Origin: an uncultured Actinomyces sp.
GTDB lineage: Bacteria > Actinomycetota > Actinomycetes > Actinomycetales > Actinomycetaceae
DNA length: 14,847 bases
Reading direction: 5' to 3'
Assembly (NCBI GenBank): GCA_902773415.1
Contig: CACYEE010000053.1
Location: 1-14,847, forward strand
The stretch's first letter is position 1. Every line of letters starts with the position of its first letter. Positions 6,618-13,708 of the stretch are shown here, piece after piece. A model generated the notes under the pieces. That model worked only from the letters and a program-made list of their open reading frames with translations, was not told where the DNA came from and made no database searches. A program made the position numbers and the translations under genes.

Positions 6618-6621
6618 CCTC

Positions 6622-7083
6622 ATGGACAAGACAAACGTCGAATCCTTCCACCTGGACCACACGAAGGTTCGCGCCCCCTACCTCCGCATCGCCGCCGTCA
6701 AGCGCCTGCCGCACGGCGACATCCTCACCAAGTACGACGTGCGATTCTGCCAGCCCAACGCCGAGCATCTCGAAATGGACGCGATTCACTCCATCGAGCA
6801 CTGCTTTGCCGAATACGCGCGCAACCATGCGGACAACGTCATCGACTTCTCCCCCTTCGGCTGCCAGACAGGCTTCTATCTTATCCTCGCCGCGGAACCC
6901 GATATCGACGCCGTCGCCGAACTTGTCGCCGCCACCTTCACGGACATTCTCGCAGCCACCGAGGTTCCCGCCGCCAACGTCGTCCAATGCGGATGGGGCG
7001 CCCACCACAGCCTCGAAGCCGCACAGTCCGCCGTCGCCGCCATGCTCGCCAAACGCGCCGAATGGAAGGAAGTCCACGCATGA
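6622..7083 (+). CDS. luxS: S-ribosylhomocysteine lyase LuxS
   Basis: LuxS splits S-ribosylhomocysteine into homocysteine and DPD, the precursor of autoinducer-2. The 153-residue protein is of normal size and complete. It has the opening block VESFHLDHTKVRAPYLR (6-22), Arg41 in YDVRF, the zinc motif HSIEH (His56, Glu59, His60), the catalytic Cys81 in SPFGCQTGFYL, and the third zinc ligand His129 in the HHSLEAAQ segment. The start at 6622 follows GGGAG; the frame is open upstream but has no conserved sequence there. The stop codon overlaps the start codon of the nucleosidase gene (ATGA), so the two enzymes for consecutive steps are translationally coupled. Confidence 0.97.
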   Translation: MDKTNVESFHLDHTKVRAPYLRIAAVKRLPHGDILTKYDVRFCQPNAEHLEMDAIHSIEHCFAEYARNHADNVIDFSPFGCQTGFYLILAAEPDIDAVAELVAATFTDILAATEVPAANVVQCGWGAHHSLEAAQSAVAAMLAKRAEWKEVHA

Positions 7084-8393
7084 CGCCCCGAATCCTCGCC
7101 ATCATGCTCACCGCGGAAGAGCGGGAAGTCAAGCCCATTCTCGACATCCTCTCCGAACGCGCCACGAAACCGGTCAAGCAGGCCGCCCCCATCGGCGACA
7201 TCTGGCTCGGCGCTTCCACGCGCGGCAACATTCTCGTCCTGCGCACCGGAGTCGGCCTCGTCCAGACCGCTGCCGTCCTCTCCTGGGCGCTCTCGAAATA
7301 CTCGCCCCAGGTCGTTATCGACACCGGCTCGGGCGGCGGCCTCGGCTCCGGCATCGAAATCGGCGACATCGTCGTCGGCGAGAAGCACATGTACGGCGAC
7401 GCCGACGGCACGGCCTTCGGAAACCCCTACGGCCAGGTGCCCGGACAGCCCGAGTTCTTCGCCGGCGCGCTCAACATGCTCAATGCCGCACCGCCCACCG
7501 CGAAGAAAGGACTCATGCTTTCTTCGGATTCGTGGGTCCACGGCGAACTCGCCAACACCTTCCGCAAGCGCTTCCCCACCGCGATTTCCGCCGACATGGA
7601 GTCGGCTGCCGCAGCGCAGGTCTGCGCGCAATGGCATGTGCCTTTCATTTCCGTCCGCTGCATTTCCGACCTGTGCACCGACAACGCCTTCACCGAACAC
7701 ACCGAGCATCTGGACAACGCCGGCGCCATCTCGGCCCGGATCGCAATCGAAATGCTCGGGGCCCTCGAACAGCCGATCACGGGCGGCCCGTCCCAGCGCT
7801 TCTCCCAGGAATCCCTCACAGGCGCGCTGCTTCTCGTGTTCGCCCTCGTCAACGACCTTGCCGACGGAGACCCGGCATCCCTTCCCGAAAGCCTGGTCGA
7901 AGCGGTTTCCTCGCAGGCGAACGAACTCACCGAGCATCTTCTCCAGCCCACGCTCAAACGCATTTCCGCCGCCCGCATCGCCATCGATGCCGACCCTTCG
8001 CTCACCCTCACCGCGAACCAGTACGACTCCAAGCGCAAGGAAATCATTGCGCAGCTCGGCATGGGCACGGGTCGCGGCCAGCTCTCCTGGCCTCCCACCT
8101 CGCAGACCATCATCAAGCGTTTCAACGGCTACTGGAACGACGCCCTTTCCTCCGTCGGCCTGCGCGTCCAGGCCGGACGCAAGCGCGGCGGGCTGCGCTT
8201 CACCGAAAAGGACTATGTGAGCGCGCTGCGTTCCTTTGCCGGCTGGGCCGCGAAGAACTCGATTGCGCCGAGCTACAAGTCGTATTCGCAATGGCTCGTG
8301 CAGACGAACTCGAAGGGCAAGGTCCCGTCGGGCGCGGCGATCCGGCAGCGCTACGGTTCGTGGCGCCAAGCCGCCGAGGCCGCGCAAATCTAG
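7080..8393 (+). CDS. mtnN: MTA/SAH nucleosidase with a C-terminal homing-endonuclease-repeat-like domain
   Basis: The N-terminal part (about 1-232) is a methylthioadenosine/S-adenosylhomocysteine nucleosidase. It removes adenine from SAH to give S-ribosylhomocysteine, the LuxS substrate. Visible motifs are AEEREV (12-17, catalytic Glu region), VLRTGVGLVQTA (53-64), IDTGSGGGL (80-88), the DADGTAFG-type substrate loop (107-114), ADMESAAAAQVC (171-182) and CISDLCTDNA (194-203, catalytic Asp197). A normal enzyme would end near residue 232, but this frame continues to 437. The extra part has a helical segment (about 240-300) and two repeats of the form I-x-x-R-[FY]-x(1,2)-W-x-x-A (344-355 and 420-431). 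These resemble the homing-endonuclease-associated repeat, a DNA-binding-type module. No HNH nuclease motif is seen. ATG 7080 overlaps the luxS stop by 4 nt. The extension's function is unknown. Confidence 0.93.
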   Translation: MTPRILAIMLTAEEREVKPILDILSERATKPVKQAAPIGDIWLGASTRGNILVLRTGVGLVQTAAVLSWALSKYSPQVVIDTGSGGGLGSGIEIGDIVVGEKHMYGDADGTAFGNPYGQVPGQPEFFAGALNMLNAAPPTAKKGLMLSSDSWVHGELANTFRKRFPTAISADMESAAAAQVCAQWHVPFISVRCISDLCTDNAFTEHTEHLDNAGAISARIAIEMLGALEQPITGGPSQRFSQESLTGALLLVFALVNDLADGDPASLPESLVEAVSSQANELTEHLLQPTLKRISAARIAIDADPSLTLTANQYDSKRKEIIAQLGMGTGRGQLSWPPTSQTIIKRFNGYWNDALSSVGLRVQAGRKRGGLRFTEKDYVSALRSFAGWAAKNSIAPSYKSYSQWLVQTNSKGKVPSGAAIRQRYGSWRQAAEAAQI

Positions 8394-8420
8394 GCTGGTT
8401 CCGCCTGCCGGACCCGGCAC

Positions 8421-8440
8421 CGTGCCCGCCATCGGGCACG
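8421..8440. terminator. Hairpin between convergent mtnN and ptrB genes
   Basis: CGTGCCCG-CCAT-CGGGCACG forms a perfect 8-bp stem with a 4-nt loop in the 118-bp convergent spacer. It has no T-tract, but its position between two facing stop codons supports a bidirectional terminator. Confidence 0.6.
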
Positions 8441-8511
8441 TTCGGCGCATTCGGCACGCACGGCACGCCCCGGCGCACGGCCCCGCCCTCCAGCGCCCGC
8501 ACGCACCAGGC

Positions 8512-10728
8512 CTACACGTACCAGTTCGCGTCGATCTGGTCGAGAAGCCACGCATACTCGAAGGCCTCCTCGCGCCAGCGGTCGTACCGCCCGGACGCTC
8601 CCTGATGGCCCGCCACCAGCTCGATCTTCTCGAGAATCGGCCGCGCAATCGGGTCGTTCGTTGCCCGTTCGCGAAGCGTCTGCACCCATTTCGTCGGCTC
8701 CACCCACGACACCCGGATATCGTTGAGCGATGTCGTGGCAAGGATCGCCGGATACTCGCACTCGCGAATGTTGCCCACGGGCGTGTACGTCTTCATGTAC
8801 TCGTACACTTCGGGCGATTCGAGCGGGTTGCCCCATTCCTCCCATTCGCCCGCCGTGAGCGGCAGGTTCGGATTGCAGATGGTCGTCAGCGCGTCGACGA
8901 AGGGCATGCCGGCGTGGGCGGCGCGGAACTCTTCGGGGGCGAGGTTGAGCGCGACGCCGATGAGAAGCCCTCCGGCGGAGCGGCCTTGCGCGGCGAGGCG
9001 GCCGGGGGCCGTCCAGCCCGATTCGCGCAGGTAGCGGGCGCAGGCGACGAAGTCGGTGAAGGTGTTGCGCTTGTTGAGTTCCTTGCCGTCCTCGTACCAT
9101 GCGCGCCCGAGTTCGCCGCCGCCGCGCACGTGGGTCCAGCCGAGCACGACGCCGCGGTCGAGCAGGGAGAGCAGCACGGGCTTGTAGTAGGGGTCGTTGG
9201 CGATTTCGTAGGCTCCGTAGCCGACGACAAGGCCGGGGTTTGCGCCGTTCGGCCCGATGTCGGCCCGGTGGAATACCGTCATGGGAATTTCGGTGCCGTC
9301 TTCGGCGCGCACGAGAACGTCCGTCGCCCCGTAGCGTGCGGGGTCGAAGCCATCGAAGGCGGAATCTTTGGCGACGCGGGTCGCGCCCGTGGCGGGGTCG
9401 CACACGAGCTGGCGTGGCGGCATGAGCACCGATTCGCAGGCGAGAGCGAACTCTTCGCATTCCCATTCGGGATGCCTTCCGATTTCGATGGTGGCATGGG
9501 CGGGAACGTCGACGATGATGGGGGCGCTCCAGGCGGCGGCGCCTTCGGGGGCAGGCGTCCGGGCCGTTTCGGATGTGCCGTGCGCCTGGGCTTCGTCCGG
9601 CGCCTGCCCGGCGTCGCCCTCGATGTCTCCGGCGTCCGCCACGGCCTGCGCGTCGACGCGGCGAATCACGCGCATCTGCGTCGCCCCGCCCGATCGCATC
9701 GAAACGACTGCGTAGCCGGAGAAGGCGTCGGCCCACATGATCCGCTCGCCCGGTCCGGCGCGCAGAATCGTTTCCCATTCCTGCGGCCCGGAGCTGCGCA
9801 ATGGCGCCGAGGCGACCTCGAAATCCTTGCAGTTTGCGTTGTGGACGACGAGAAGCTGGTCGCCGGCCGGTTCGACGTAGTAGTCGAGGCCGCGGGTTCG
9901 CGGGCACACGAGGAGCGGCGGGGCGTACGGATTGTGGCGGTCGACGAGCCGAACTTCGGTGGTGGTTGGCGACGAGGAGTGGATGATGGCCCAGCGGCCG
10001 TCGTGCGACTGGCTGACCGATACCTCGAAGCGGGGGTCGTTTTCCTGGTAGATGAGGTGGTCGTCGCCGTTTTGCCCGACGGGATGGAGCCACACTTGCC
10101 AGGAGCGCCATGCCGCGTCGAGCCTGGTGAACATGACGGATCTCGAGTCGGCCGCCCACGACAGCCCGTATCCGATGTTCTCCACGGAGTCGTCGATCAC
10201 GACCTGGCGGTCGATGTCGAAGATTCGCAGGGTGAAGCGTTCGTCGCCGGAGTGGTCGCAGCCGAGCGCGCCGAGCGTTCCTGACGGGGAGGGGCGGAAC
10301 GACGAGGTTGCGAAGAAGTCGCGGCCGTTGGCGAGCGCGTTGCCGTCCCATACGACCTGTTCCCCGCCTGCCTCGTCGAGTTCGTCGAAGCCGGGGCGGG
10401 TTCCCCGGTCGGGCACGCGGTACAGGGCCGGGTACTGCCTGCCCGCCCAGGTGCGACGGTAGTACCACCAGTCGCCTTCGCGGTAGGGAAGGGTCACGTC
10501 GTCTTCGATGGCGTGGGCCACGGTTTCCGCGACGAGGGCATCGACGAACGGGGCGAGATGCGCGGTGCGCGCGGCGGTCCACTCGTTTTCGGCGCGGAGG
10601 ATCCTCAGGCGCTCCTTTTCGTCGGCGTGGCGGAGCCACTCGTAGTGGTCCGTGTACCGTTGGCCGTGGAACTCGAAGACGGTGGGCTTCTTTTCGGCGC
10701 GCGGGGGCGCGGCTGGGGTCTCGGTCAT
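8512..10728 (-). CDS. ptrB: Oligopeptidase B, S9 family serine peptidase (protease II)
   Basis: This cytoplasmic prolyl-oligopeptidase-family enzyme cleaves short peptides after basic residues. The 738-residue protein has an N-terminal beta-propeller (about 80-460) and a C-terminal alpha/beta-hydrolase domain (about 470-738). The catalytic triad is visible: Ser584 in QGRSAGGLL, Asp670 in SLNDIRVSW and His708 in AGHQGASGR. Other family blocks are YTDHYEWLR (25-33), DHYLxF-region equivalents in the propeller, HVRGGGELGRAWYEDGK (533-549) and NKRNTFTDF (552-560). A low-complexity Ala/Asp/Pro-rich insert (about 364-400) interrupts the propeller. There is no signal peptide. ATG 10728 has AAAGGCGG about 10 nt upstream. 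It faces the luxS-mtnN operon tail to tail. The last 300-400 nt have a different third-position preference from the rest. Confidence 0.95.
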   Translation of the reverse strand: MTETPAAPPRAEKKPTVFEFHGQRYTDHYEWLRHADEKERLRILRAENEWTAARTAHLAPFVDALVAETVAHAIEDDVTLPYREGDWWYYRRTWAGRQYPALYRVPDRGTRPGFDELDEAGGEQVVWDGNALANGRDFFATSSFRPSPSGTLGALGCDHSGDERFTLRIFDIDRQVVIDDSVENIGYGLSWAADSRSVMFTRLDAAWRSWQVWLHPVGQNGDDHLIYQENDPRFEVSVSQSHDGRWAIIHSSSPTTTEVRLVDRHNPYAPPLLVCPRTRGLDYYVEPAGDQLLVVHNANCKDFEVASAPLRSSGPQEWETILRAGPGERIMWADAFSGYAVVSMRSGGATQMRVIRRVDAQAVADAGDIEGDAGQAPDEAQAHGTSETARTPAPEGAAAWSAPIIVDVPAHATIEIGRHPEWECEEFALACESVLMPPRQLVCDPATGATRVAKDSAFDGFDPARYGATDVLVRAEDGTEIPMTVFHRADIGPNGANPGLVVGYGAYEIANDPYYKPVLLSLLDRGVVLGWTHVRGGGELGRAWYEDGKELNKRNTFTDFVACARYLRESGWTAPGRLAAQGRSAGGLLIGVALNLAPEEFRAAHAGMPFVDALTTICNPNLPLTAGEWEEWGNPLESPEVYEYMKTYTPVGNIRECEYPAILATTSLNDIRVSWVEPTKWVQTLRERATNDPIARPILEKIELVAGHQGASGRYDRWREEAFEYAWLLDQIDANWYV

Positions 10729-10860
10729 CGGTGCTTGCCGCCTTTCGTCCGGGTGCCGCCCGCGCCGGCGTGCTTGGCGGGCCGCTACTGGCTAATCCTA
10801 GTGCAGGCGGACCCTGCCCGCGCGGCGCTCGCCAGGTGTCGCAGGGGGACAAGGCCAGTG

Positions 10861-10892
10861 CCGGATCGGGGACGATCCCCTTTGCGATACGC
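10861..10892. repeat. REP-like hairpin, copy 3 (degenerate left arm)
   Basis: A GGGGA-CGA-TCCCC stem is followed by TTTGCGATACGC. That right flank matches the right half of copies 1 and 4, while the left flank has diverged. Confidence 0.5.
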
Positions 10893-11031
10893 GCCTCGAC
10901 GAATCGGGGCCTGCGTTCGCTCGTTTCGCCCGCTCACGCGGCTTTCTCTGCCCAGTCTCGCGCGACCGAACTCGCGCCGACTTTCCGCTCGTCGACGCCT
11001 CCAATACGACACGCGACTCCCTCGCTGCGCA

Positions 11032-11095
11032 AACGCCTGCCGGGACGCCTGCCCACCGCGCCCGCACGGCGCCTCCACGGCAACCCGCGGGACCC
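11032..11095. repeat. 64-bp direct repeat, copy A
   Basis: Identical to copy B (11246-11309) at 62 of 64 positions, offset by 214 bp. It contains an internal repeat of ACGCCTGCC (11033-11041 and 11045-11053). No coding role is apparent. Confidence 0.85.
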
Positions 11096-11170
11096 GCGCA
11101 ATCTTCGTCGCACCAGCACCCGCCGCCCCGTCGCGCCCGAACGGCCCCGTTTCGCGCCCACGTACGACAA

Positions 11171-11216
11171 CAGCTTCGGCACCGGCTCCGCCCTCGCGAA
11201 ACCGATGCCGAAGCTG
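11171..11216. repeat. 15-bp inverted repeat
   Basis: CAGCTTCGGCACCGG (11171-11185) pairs with 11202-11216 at 14 of 15 positions around a 16-nt loop. It lies between the two copies of the 64-bp direct repeat and has no T-tract. Confidence 0.6.
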
Positions 11217-11245
11217 CCCGCCGTCGCCCCTTCGGACACCGGCCG

Positions 11246-11309
11246 AACGCCCGCCGGGACGCCTGCCCACCGCACCCGCACGGCGCCTCCACGGCAACCC
11301 GCGGGACCC
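11246..11309. repeat. 64-bp direct repeat, copy B
   Basis: Second copy of the unit at 11032-11095, differing at two positions. It ends 27 bp before the stop codon of the small Cys-rich gene. Confidence 0.85.
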
Positions 11310-11336
11310 CCGCGCGCAGGTCTCCGCGGGCCTAGC

Positions 11337-11507
11337 TCAGCGGCCGAACAGCCTGCCGAAGGCGCTTGCGCCGCTCGGCTTGGGCGCGTTCGTCTCGCAG
11401 GTGCACTGCTTGTCCTTCGGAACCCTCTTCATGACGGCGTCGACATGCATGCCGCAGCCGCCCCAGGTCGTCTTGCCGCATTTCGGGCACTGAACGGGAT
11501 AGCACAT
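11337..11507 (-). CDS. Small Cys-rich zinc-ribbon-like protein (56 residues)
   Basis: The 56-residue product contains six cysteines: Cys2, CPKC (7-10), Cys18 in GGCGMH, and CTC (35-37), plus His21 in the same GMH segment. It then has a Pro/Ser/Ala-rich tail ending in FGRLFGR. The pattern MCYPVxCxKCGKTTWGGCGxH occurs in a widespread family of uncharacterised small bacterial proteins, which makes it likely to be real despite its size. The Cys/His arrangement suggests binding of zinc or another thiophilic metal, or a persulfide-accepting role. ATG 11507 has GGAG 8 nt upstream; the open frame extends further 5' but would run into the cstR gene in another frame. It lies 103 bp after cstR on the same strand and is probably cotranscribed with the persulfide module. 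Confidence 0.85.
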   Translation of the reverse strand: MCYPVQCPKCGKTTWGGCGMHVDAVMKRVPKDKQCTCETNAPKPSGASAFGRLFGR

Positions 11508-11610
11508 GGTGGTCACTCCATTTTCGTTGGTCGTTTCGGCGCGCGAGCGCCCTGGGCTGCCGGCGGCAGACCAAGCATTCTTGCGTTGCGGGATGCCGGG
11601 GCTTGCTCGC

Positions 11611-11919
11611 TCAGGCAAGCATGAGGAAGAGCTTTTCGACTTCGTCGCGGTCGGGCACGAATCGGTCGAGTTCCGCGCCGTCCTCCACGTCCACGCAATC
11701 GCGCATGATCGAGGCGATGATTGCGTATCCGGCCTTGTCGAGGGCCTTGGAGACGGCGGCAAGCTGAATGACGAGATCGCGGCAGTTCTCCCCGGACTCG
11801 AGGGCGCGAATCACGCCGTCGAGCTGGCCGCGCGCCCTTTTCAGGCGGTTGGCGATCTTGTGCTGCTTGTCTTGCCACACTTCCTCGGAGGTCGCGGCAG
11901 CGTTGGTGCTTGATGCCAT
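11611..11919 (-). CDS. cstR: CsoR/RcnR-family repressor, CstR-like persulfide sensor
   Basis: The 102-residue all-helical repressor belongs to the CsoR/RcnR family (KIANRLKRARGQLDGVIRAL, 21-40). The two key cysteines are Cys46 and Cys75, 29 residues apart as in both CsoR and CstR. The position corresponding to the copper-binding His of CsoR (four residues before the second Cys) is Ile71, so the Cys-His-Cys copper site is incomplete. That pattern fits CstR, which senses hydropersulfides by forming interprotomer di- or trisulfides. The upstream neighbour, a CoA-disulfide reductase with a rhodanese domain, is a typical CstR-controlled gene. The gene starts 12 bp after that gene's stop codon, with AAAGGA as ribosome binding site. 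CsoR-family membership is near certain; the CstR assignment is strong inference. Confidence 0.88.
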   Translation of the reverse strand: MASSTNAAATSEEVWQDKQHKIANRLKRARGQLDGVIRALESGENCRDLVIQLAAVSKALDKAGYAIIASIMRDCVDVEDGAELDRFVPDRDEVEKLFLMLA

Positions 11920-11931
11920 GATTGTTTTCCT

Positions 11932-13641
11932 TTACTGTTCGCTCGCTTCGAGAATCCCGTCGGCGCGATTCCCGAGGACATGCTTGAGGGTGACCATTCC
12001 ACCATCAAGACTAGAGCATTCCAGCCCGTTCGCGCTCAATGCTCTGGACGCAATGTAGGATCGGAGCCCGGTTTCGCACACGAGGCGAACGGGGCGCCCG
12101 GCTGCGGCTTCGCGAATCTTGTCGAGGTTTGCGCGAATCGCGTCATGCGGCACGTTCATGGCGCCCTTGACGTGCCCCCGCTCGTATTCGTCGTCGCGGC
12201 GGACGTCGAGGACGAGCGCCGAACCGTCGGCCAGCACGTCGAAGACCTCCTCGGCGTTCCACAGCTCGATCCGGCCCGAGAGCACGTTGTCGGCGACGAG
12301 TCCGGCCATGATGACCGGGTCCTTGGGCAGGCCGAATTGCGGGGAGTAGGCAAGGTCGAGGTCGATGAGGTCGCGCACGTCCTTGCCGTCGCGGATCGCC
12401 TGGGCGAAAAGGTCGATGCGCTTGTCGACGCCGGCACGCCCGACGCCCTGGGCTCCGAGCAGCTTCCCGTCGGTGCCGAAGAAGACGACGAGGTGCATCT
12501 CTTCGGCTCCGGGGTACCAGGAGACGTGCTGGTAGGGGTGAAGGTGGATCGTATGGTATTCGATGCCGGCGGCGTCGAGGGTGCGGCGGTTGGCGCCGGT
12601 CATGCCCGCGCCTTGGGTTCCGACCGAGACGATGGCGGTGCCGACGGCGGGGGGGATGGGCCGGGCGGTGTCGATGTCGAAGATGGCGTCGGCGATGTAG
12701 CGTCCGGCGCGGGCGGCGGGTCCGGCGAGGGCGACGATGCGGCGGCCTCCGGCAATCGGGTCGGGCGAGAGCACGGCGTCGCCGGCGGCCCACACGTGCG
12801 GAAGGTTCGTGCGTCCGTGTTCGTCGACGACGATGGCACCGCGTTCGCATTCGACGCCTGCGGCCTCGAAGGGGCCGGTGGCCGGGCGGACGCCGGCGGA
12901 CAGGAGGATGAGATCGGTCTCGATGCGGGTGCCGTCGGACAGGACGACGGCATCGCGCTCCTCGCCGTGCTCGATGGAGGCGGCGGAGGTCTGTTCGTAG
13001 ATGTGGCAGGTGGGCACTTGGGCGAGTTCTTCGCGGATGACGTGGGCGATCTCGGGTTCGACCGGGGGCATGATGTGGTCGGAGAGTTCGACGATGGAGA
13101 CGTCGAGGCCGCGCAGGAGGAGGGATTCGGCGGCTTCAAGGCCGATGAATCCGGCACCGATGACGACGGCGCGCATGGGCTTTTCGCGGTTTTCGTCCTC
13201 GGTGCCTGCGGCAACGGCGTCGGCCATGCGCACGGCGTCGTCGACGGTGCGAAGCGTGGTCACGCGCGGCGAATCGATTCCGGGGACGGGCGGGACGAAG
13301 GCGTCGGCGCCGGGGGCGAGCATGAGCTCGTCGTATTCGACGGTTTCGGTGCCGCCCGGGGTTTCGACGGTGACGGTGCGGGCTTCGGCGTCAAGGGCGA
13401 CGACGTTGTGGCGCAGGCGCACGTCGAGGTCGAGGGCGCCTTTGAGCATCTCGGGGGTCTGGACGACGAGCTGGGCCGGGCGCGGGACCTGGCCGCCGAC
13501 GTGGTAGGGCAGGGCGCAGTTGGCGAAGGACACGTAGTCGCCGCGGTCAAGGACGATGATTTCGGCTTCTTCGTCGAGCCTGCGGTAGCGGGCCGCACAG
13601 CCCATTCCTGCGGTGACGCCTCCGACAACAACCAGCCTCAT
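11932..13641 (-). CDS. cdr: CoA-disulfide / CoA-persulfide reductase with C-terminal rhodanese domain
   Basis: This FAD- and NAD(P)H-binding enzyme reduces CoA disulfide or CoA persulfide/polysulfide. The 569 residues comprise an N-terminal FAD motif (VVVGGVTAGMGCAARYRRLD, 4-23), the active-site Cys42 in SFANCALPY, an NAD(P)H-binding Rossmann motif (VVIGAGFIGLEAAE, 159-172), a second FAD segment (HVWAAGDAV, 282-290), and the dimerisation domain with YSPQFGLPKDP (432-442). A rhodanese domain (about 460-555) follows, with its catalytic Cys522 in CETGLRSY. This two-domain architecture is that of CoADR-rhodanese enzymes active on persulfides. ATG 13641 follows AAGGAG. It is first in a likely operon with cstR 12 bp downstream. 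The final 40 residues are encoded by less GC-rich DNA than the rest. Confidence 0.92.
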   Translation of the reverse strand: MRLVVVGGVTAGMGCAARYRRLDEEAEIIVLDRGDYVSFANCALPYHVGGQVPRPAQLVVQTPEMLKGALDLDVRLRHNVVALDAEARTVTVETPGGTETVEYDELMLAPGADAFVPPVPGIDSPRVTTLRTVDDAVRMADAVAAGTEDENREKPMRAVVIGAGFIGLEAAESLLLRGLDVSIVELSDHIMPPVEPEIAHVIREELAQVPTCHIYEQTSAASIEHGEERDAVVLSDGTRIETDLILLSAGVRPATGPFEAAGVECERGAIVVDEHGRTNLPHVWAAGDAVLSPDPIAGGRRIVALAGPAARAGRYIADAIFDIDTARPIPPAVGTAIVSVGTQGAGMTGANRRTLDAAGIEYHTIHLHPYQHVSWYPGAEEMHLVVFFGTDGKLLGAQGVGRAGVDKRIDLFAQAIRDGKDVRDLIDLDLAYSPQFGLPKDPVIMAGLVADNVLSGRIELWNAEEVFDVLADGSALVLDVRRDDEYERGHVKGAMNVPHDAIRANLDKIREAAAGRPVRLVCETGLRSYIASRALSANGLECSSLDGGMVTLKHVLGNRADGILEASEQ

Positions 13642-13708
13642 GGGTTTTTCTCCTTGCGCTTGGGCGTTCCGGTGCGCGCCGCCGGGTTCGCCGATCCGAA
13701 AATTGCTT

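Larger units (their letters stand above)
5891..6621. other. 730-bp non-coding spacer between furA and luxS
   Basis: I see no gene here. The open frames on both strands, including one of 245 codons on the minus strand, have no ribosome binding site or recognisable product. The spacer contains two members of the hairpin repeat family (5911-5943 and 5961-5985), a strong GC hairpin (6061-6094), a smaller CCGCC-CGAA-GGCGG hairpin near 6164-6177, a 10-bp palindrome GAGTATACTC (6255-6264) resembling a -10 on both strands, and the luxS promoter near its right end. The plus strand is strongly C-rich. Confidence 0.6.
10729..11336. other. 608-bp repeat-bearing non-coding spacer
   Basis: No credible gene is seen. 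It contains a hairpin-family copy (10861-10892), two 64-bp direct repeats (11032-11095 and 11246-11309), and an imperfect 15-bp inverted repeat (11171-11216) between them. It lies downstream of the small Cys-rich gene and upstream of ptrB, both on the minus strand, so it must hold the ptrB promoter at its left end; no convincing -10 and -35 pair was found. Minus-strand frames of up to 170 codons are Arg-rich and repeat-derived. Confidence 0.6.

Noticed and set aside
5925..6662. 245-codon minus-strand frame between furA and luxS
   Set aside because: Begins inside luxS on the opposite strand, has no ribosome binding site or conserved sequence, and runs through hairpin repeats.
6611..8605. 664-codon plus-strand frame over luxS-mtnN
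   Set aside because: Pro/Ser/Thr/Arg-rich out-of-frame shadow of two well-supported genes.
8390..10852. 820-codon minus-strand frame over ptrB
   Set aside because: Arg/Pro-rich shadow in another frame; the true frame has the complete S9 catalytic triad.
10785..11297. Minus-strand frames of 160-170 codons containing a repeated peptide
   Set aside because: The repeated peptide is only the translation of the 64-bp DNA repeat. Three frames are open over the same stretch, as expected from Arg-rich GC-rich DNA.
11611..11919. Copper-sensing CsoR
   Set aside because: The His ligand of the Cys-His-Cys copper site is replaced by Ile, and no copper ATPase or chaperone gene is adjacent; the persulfide-sensing reading fits better.
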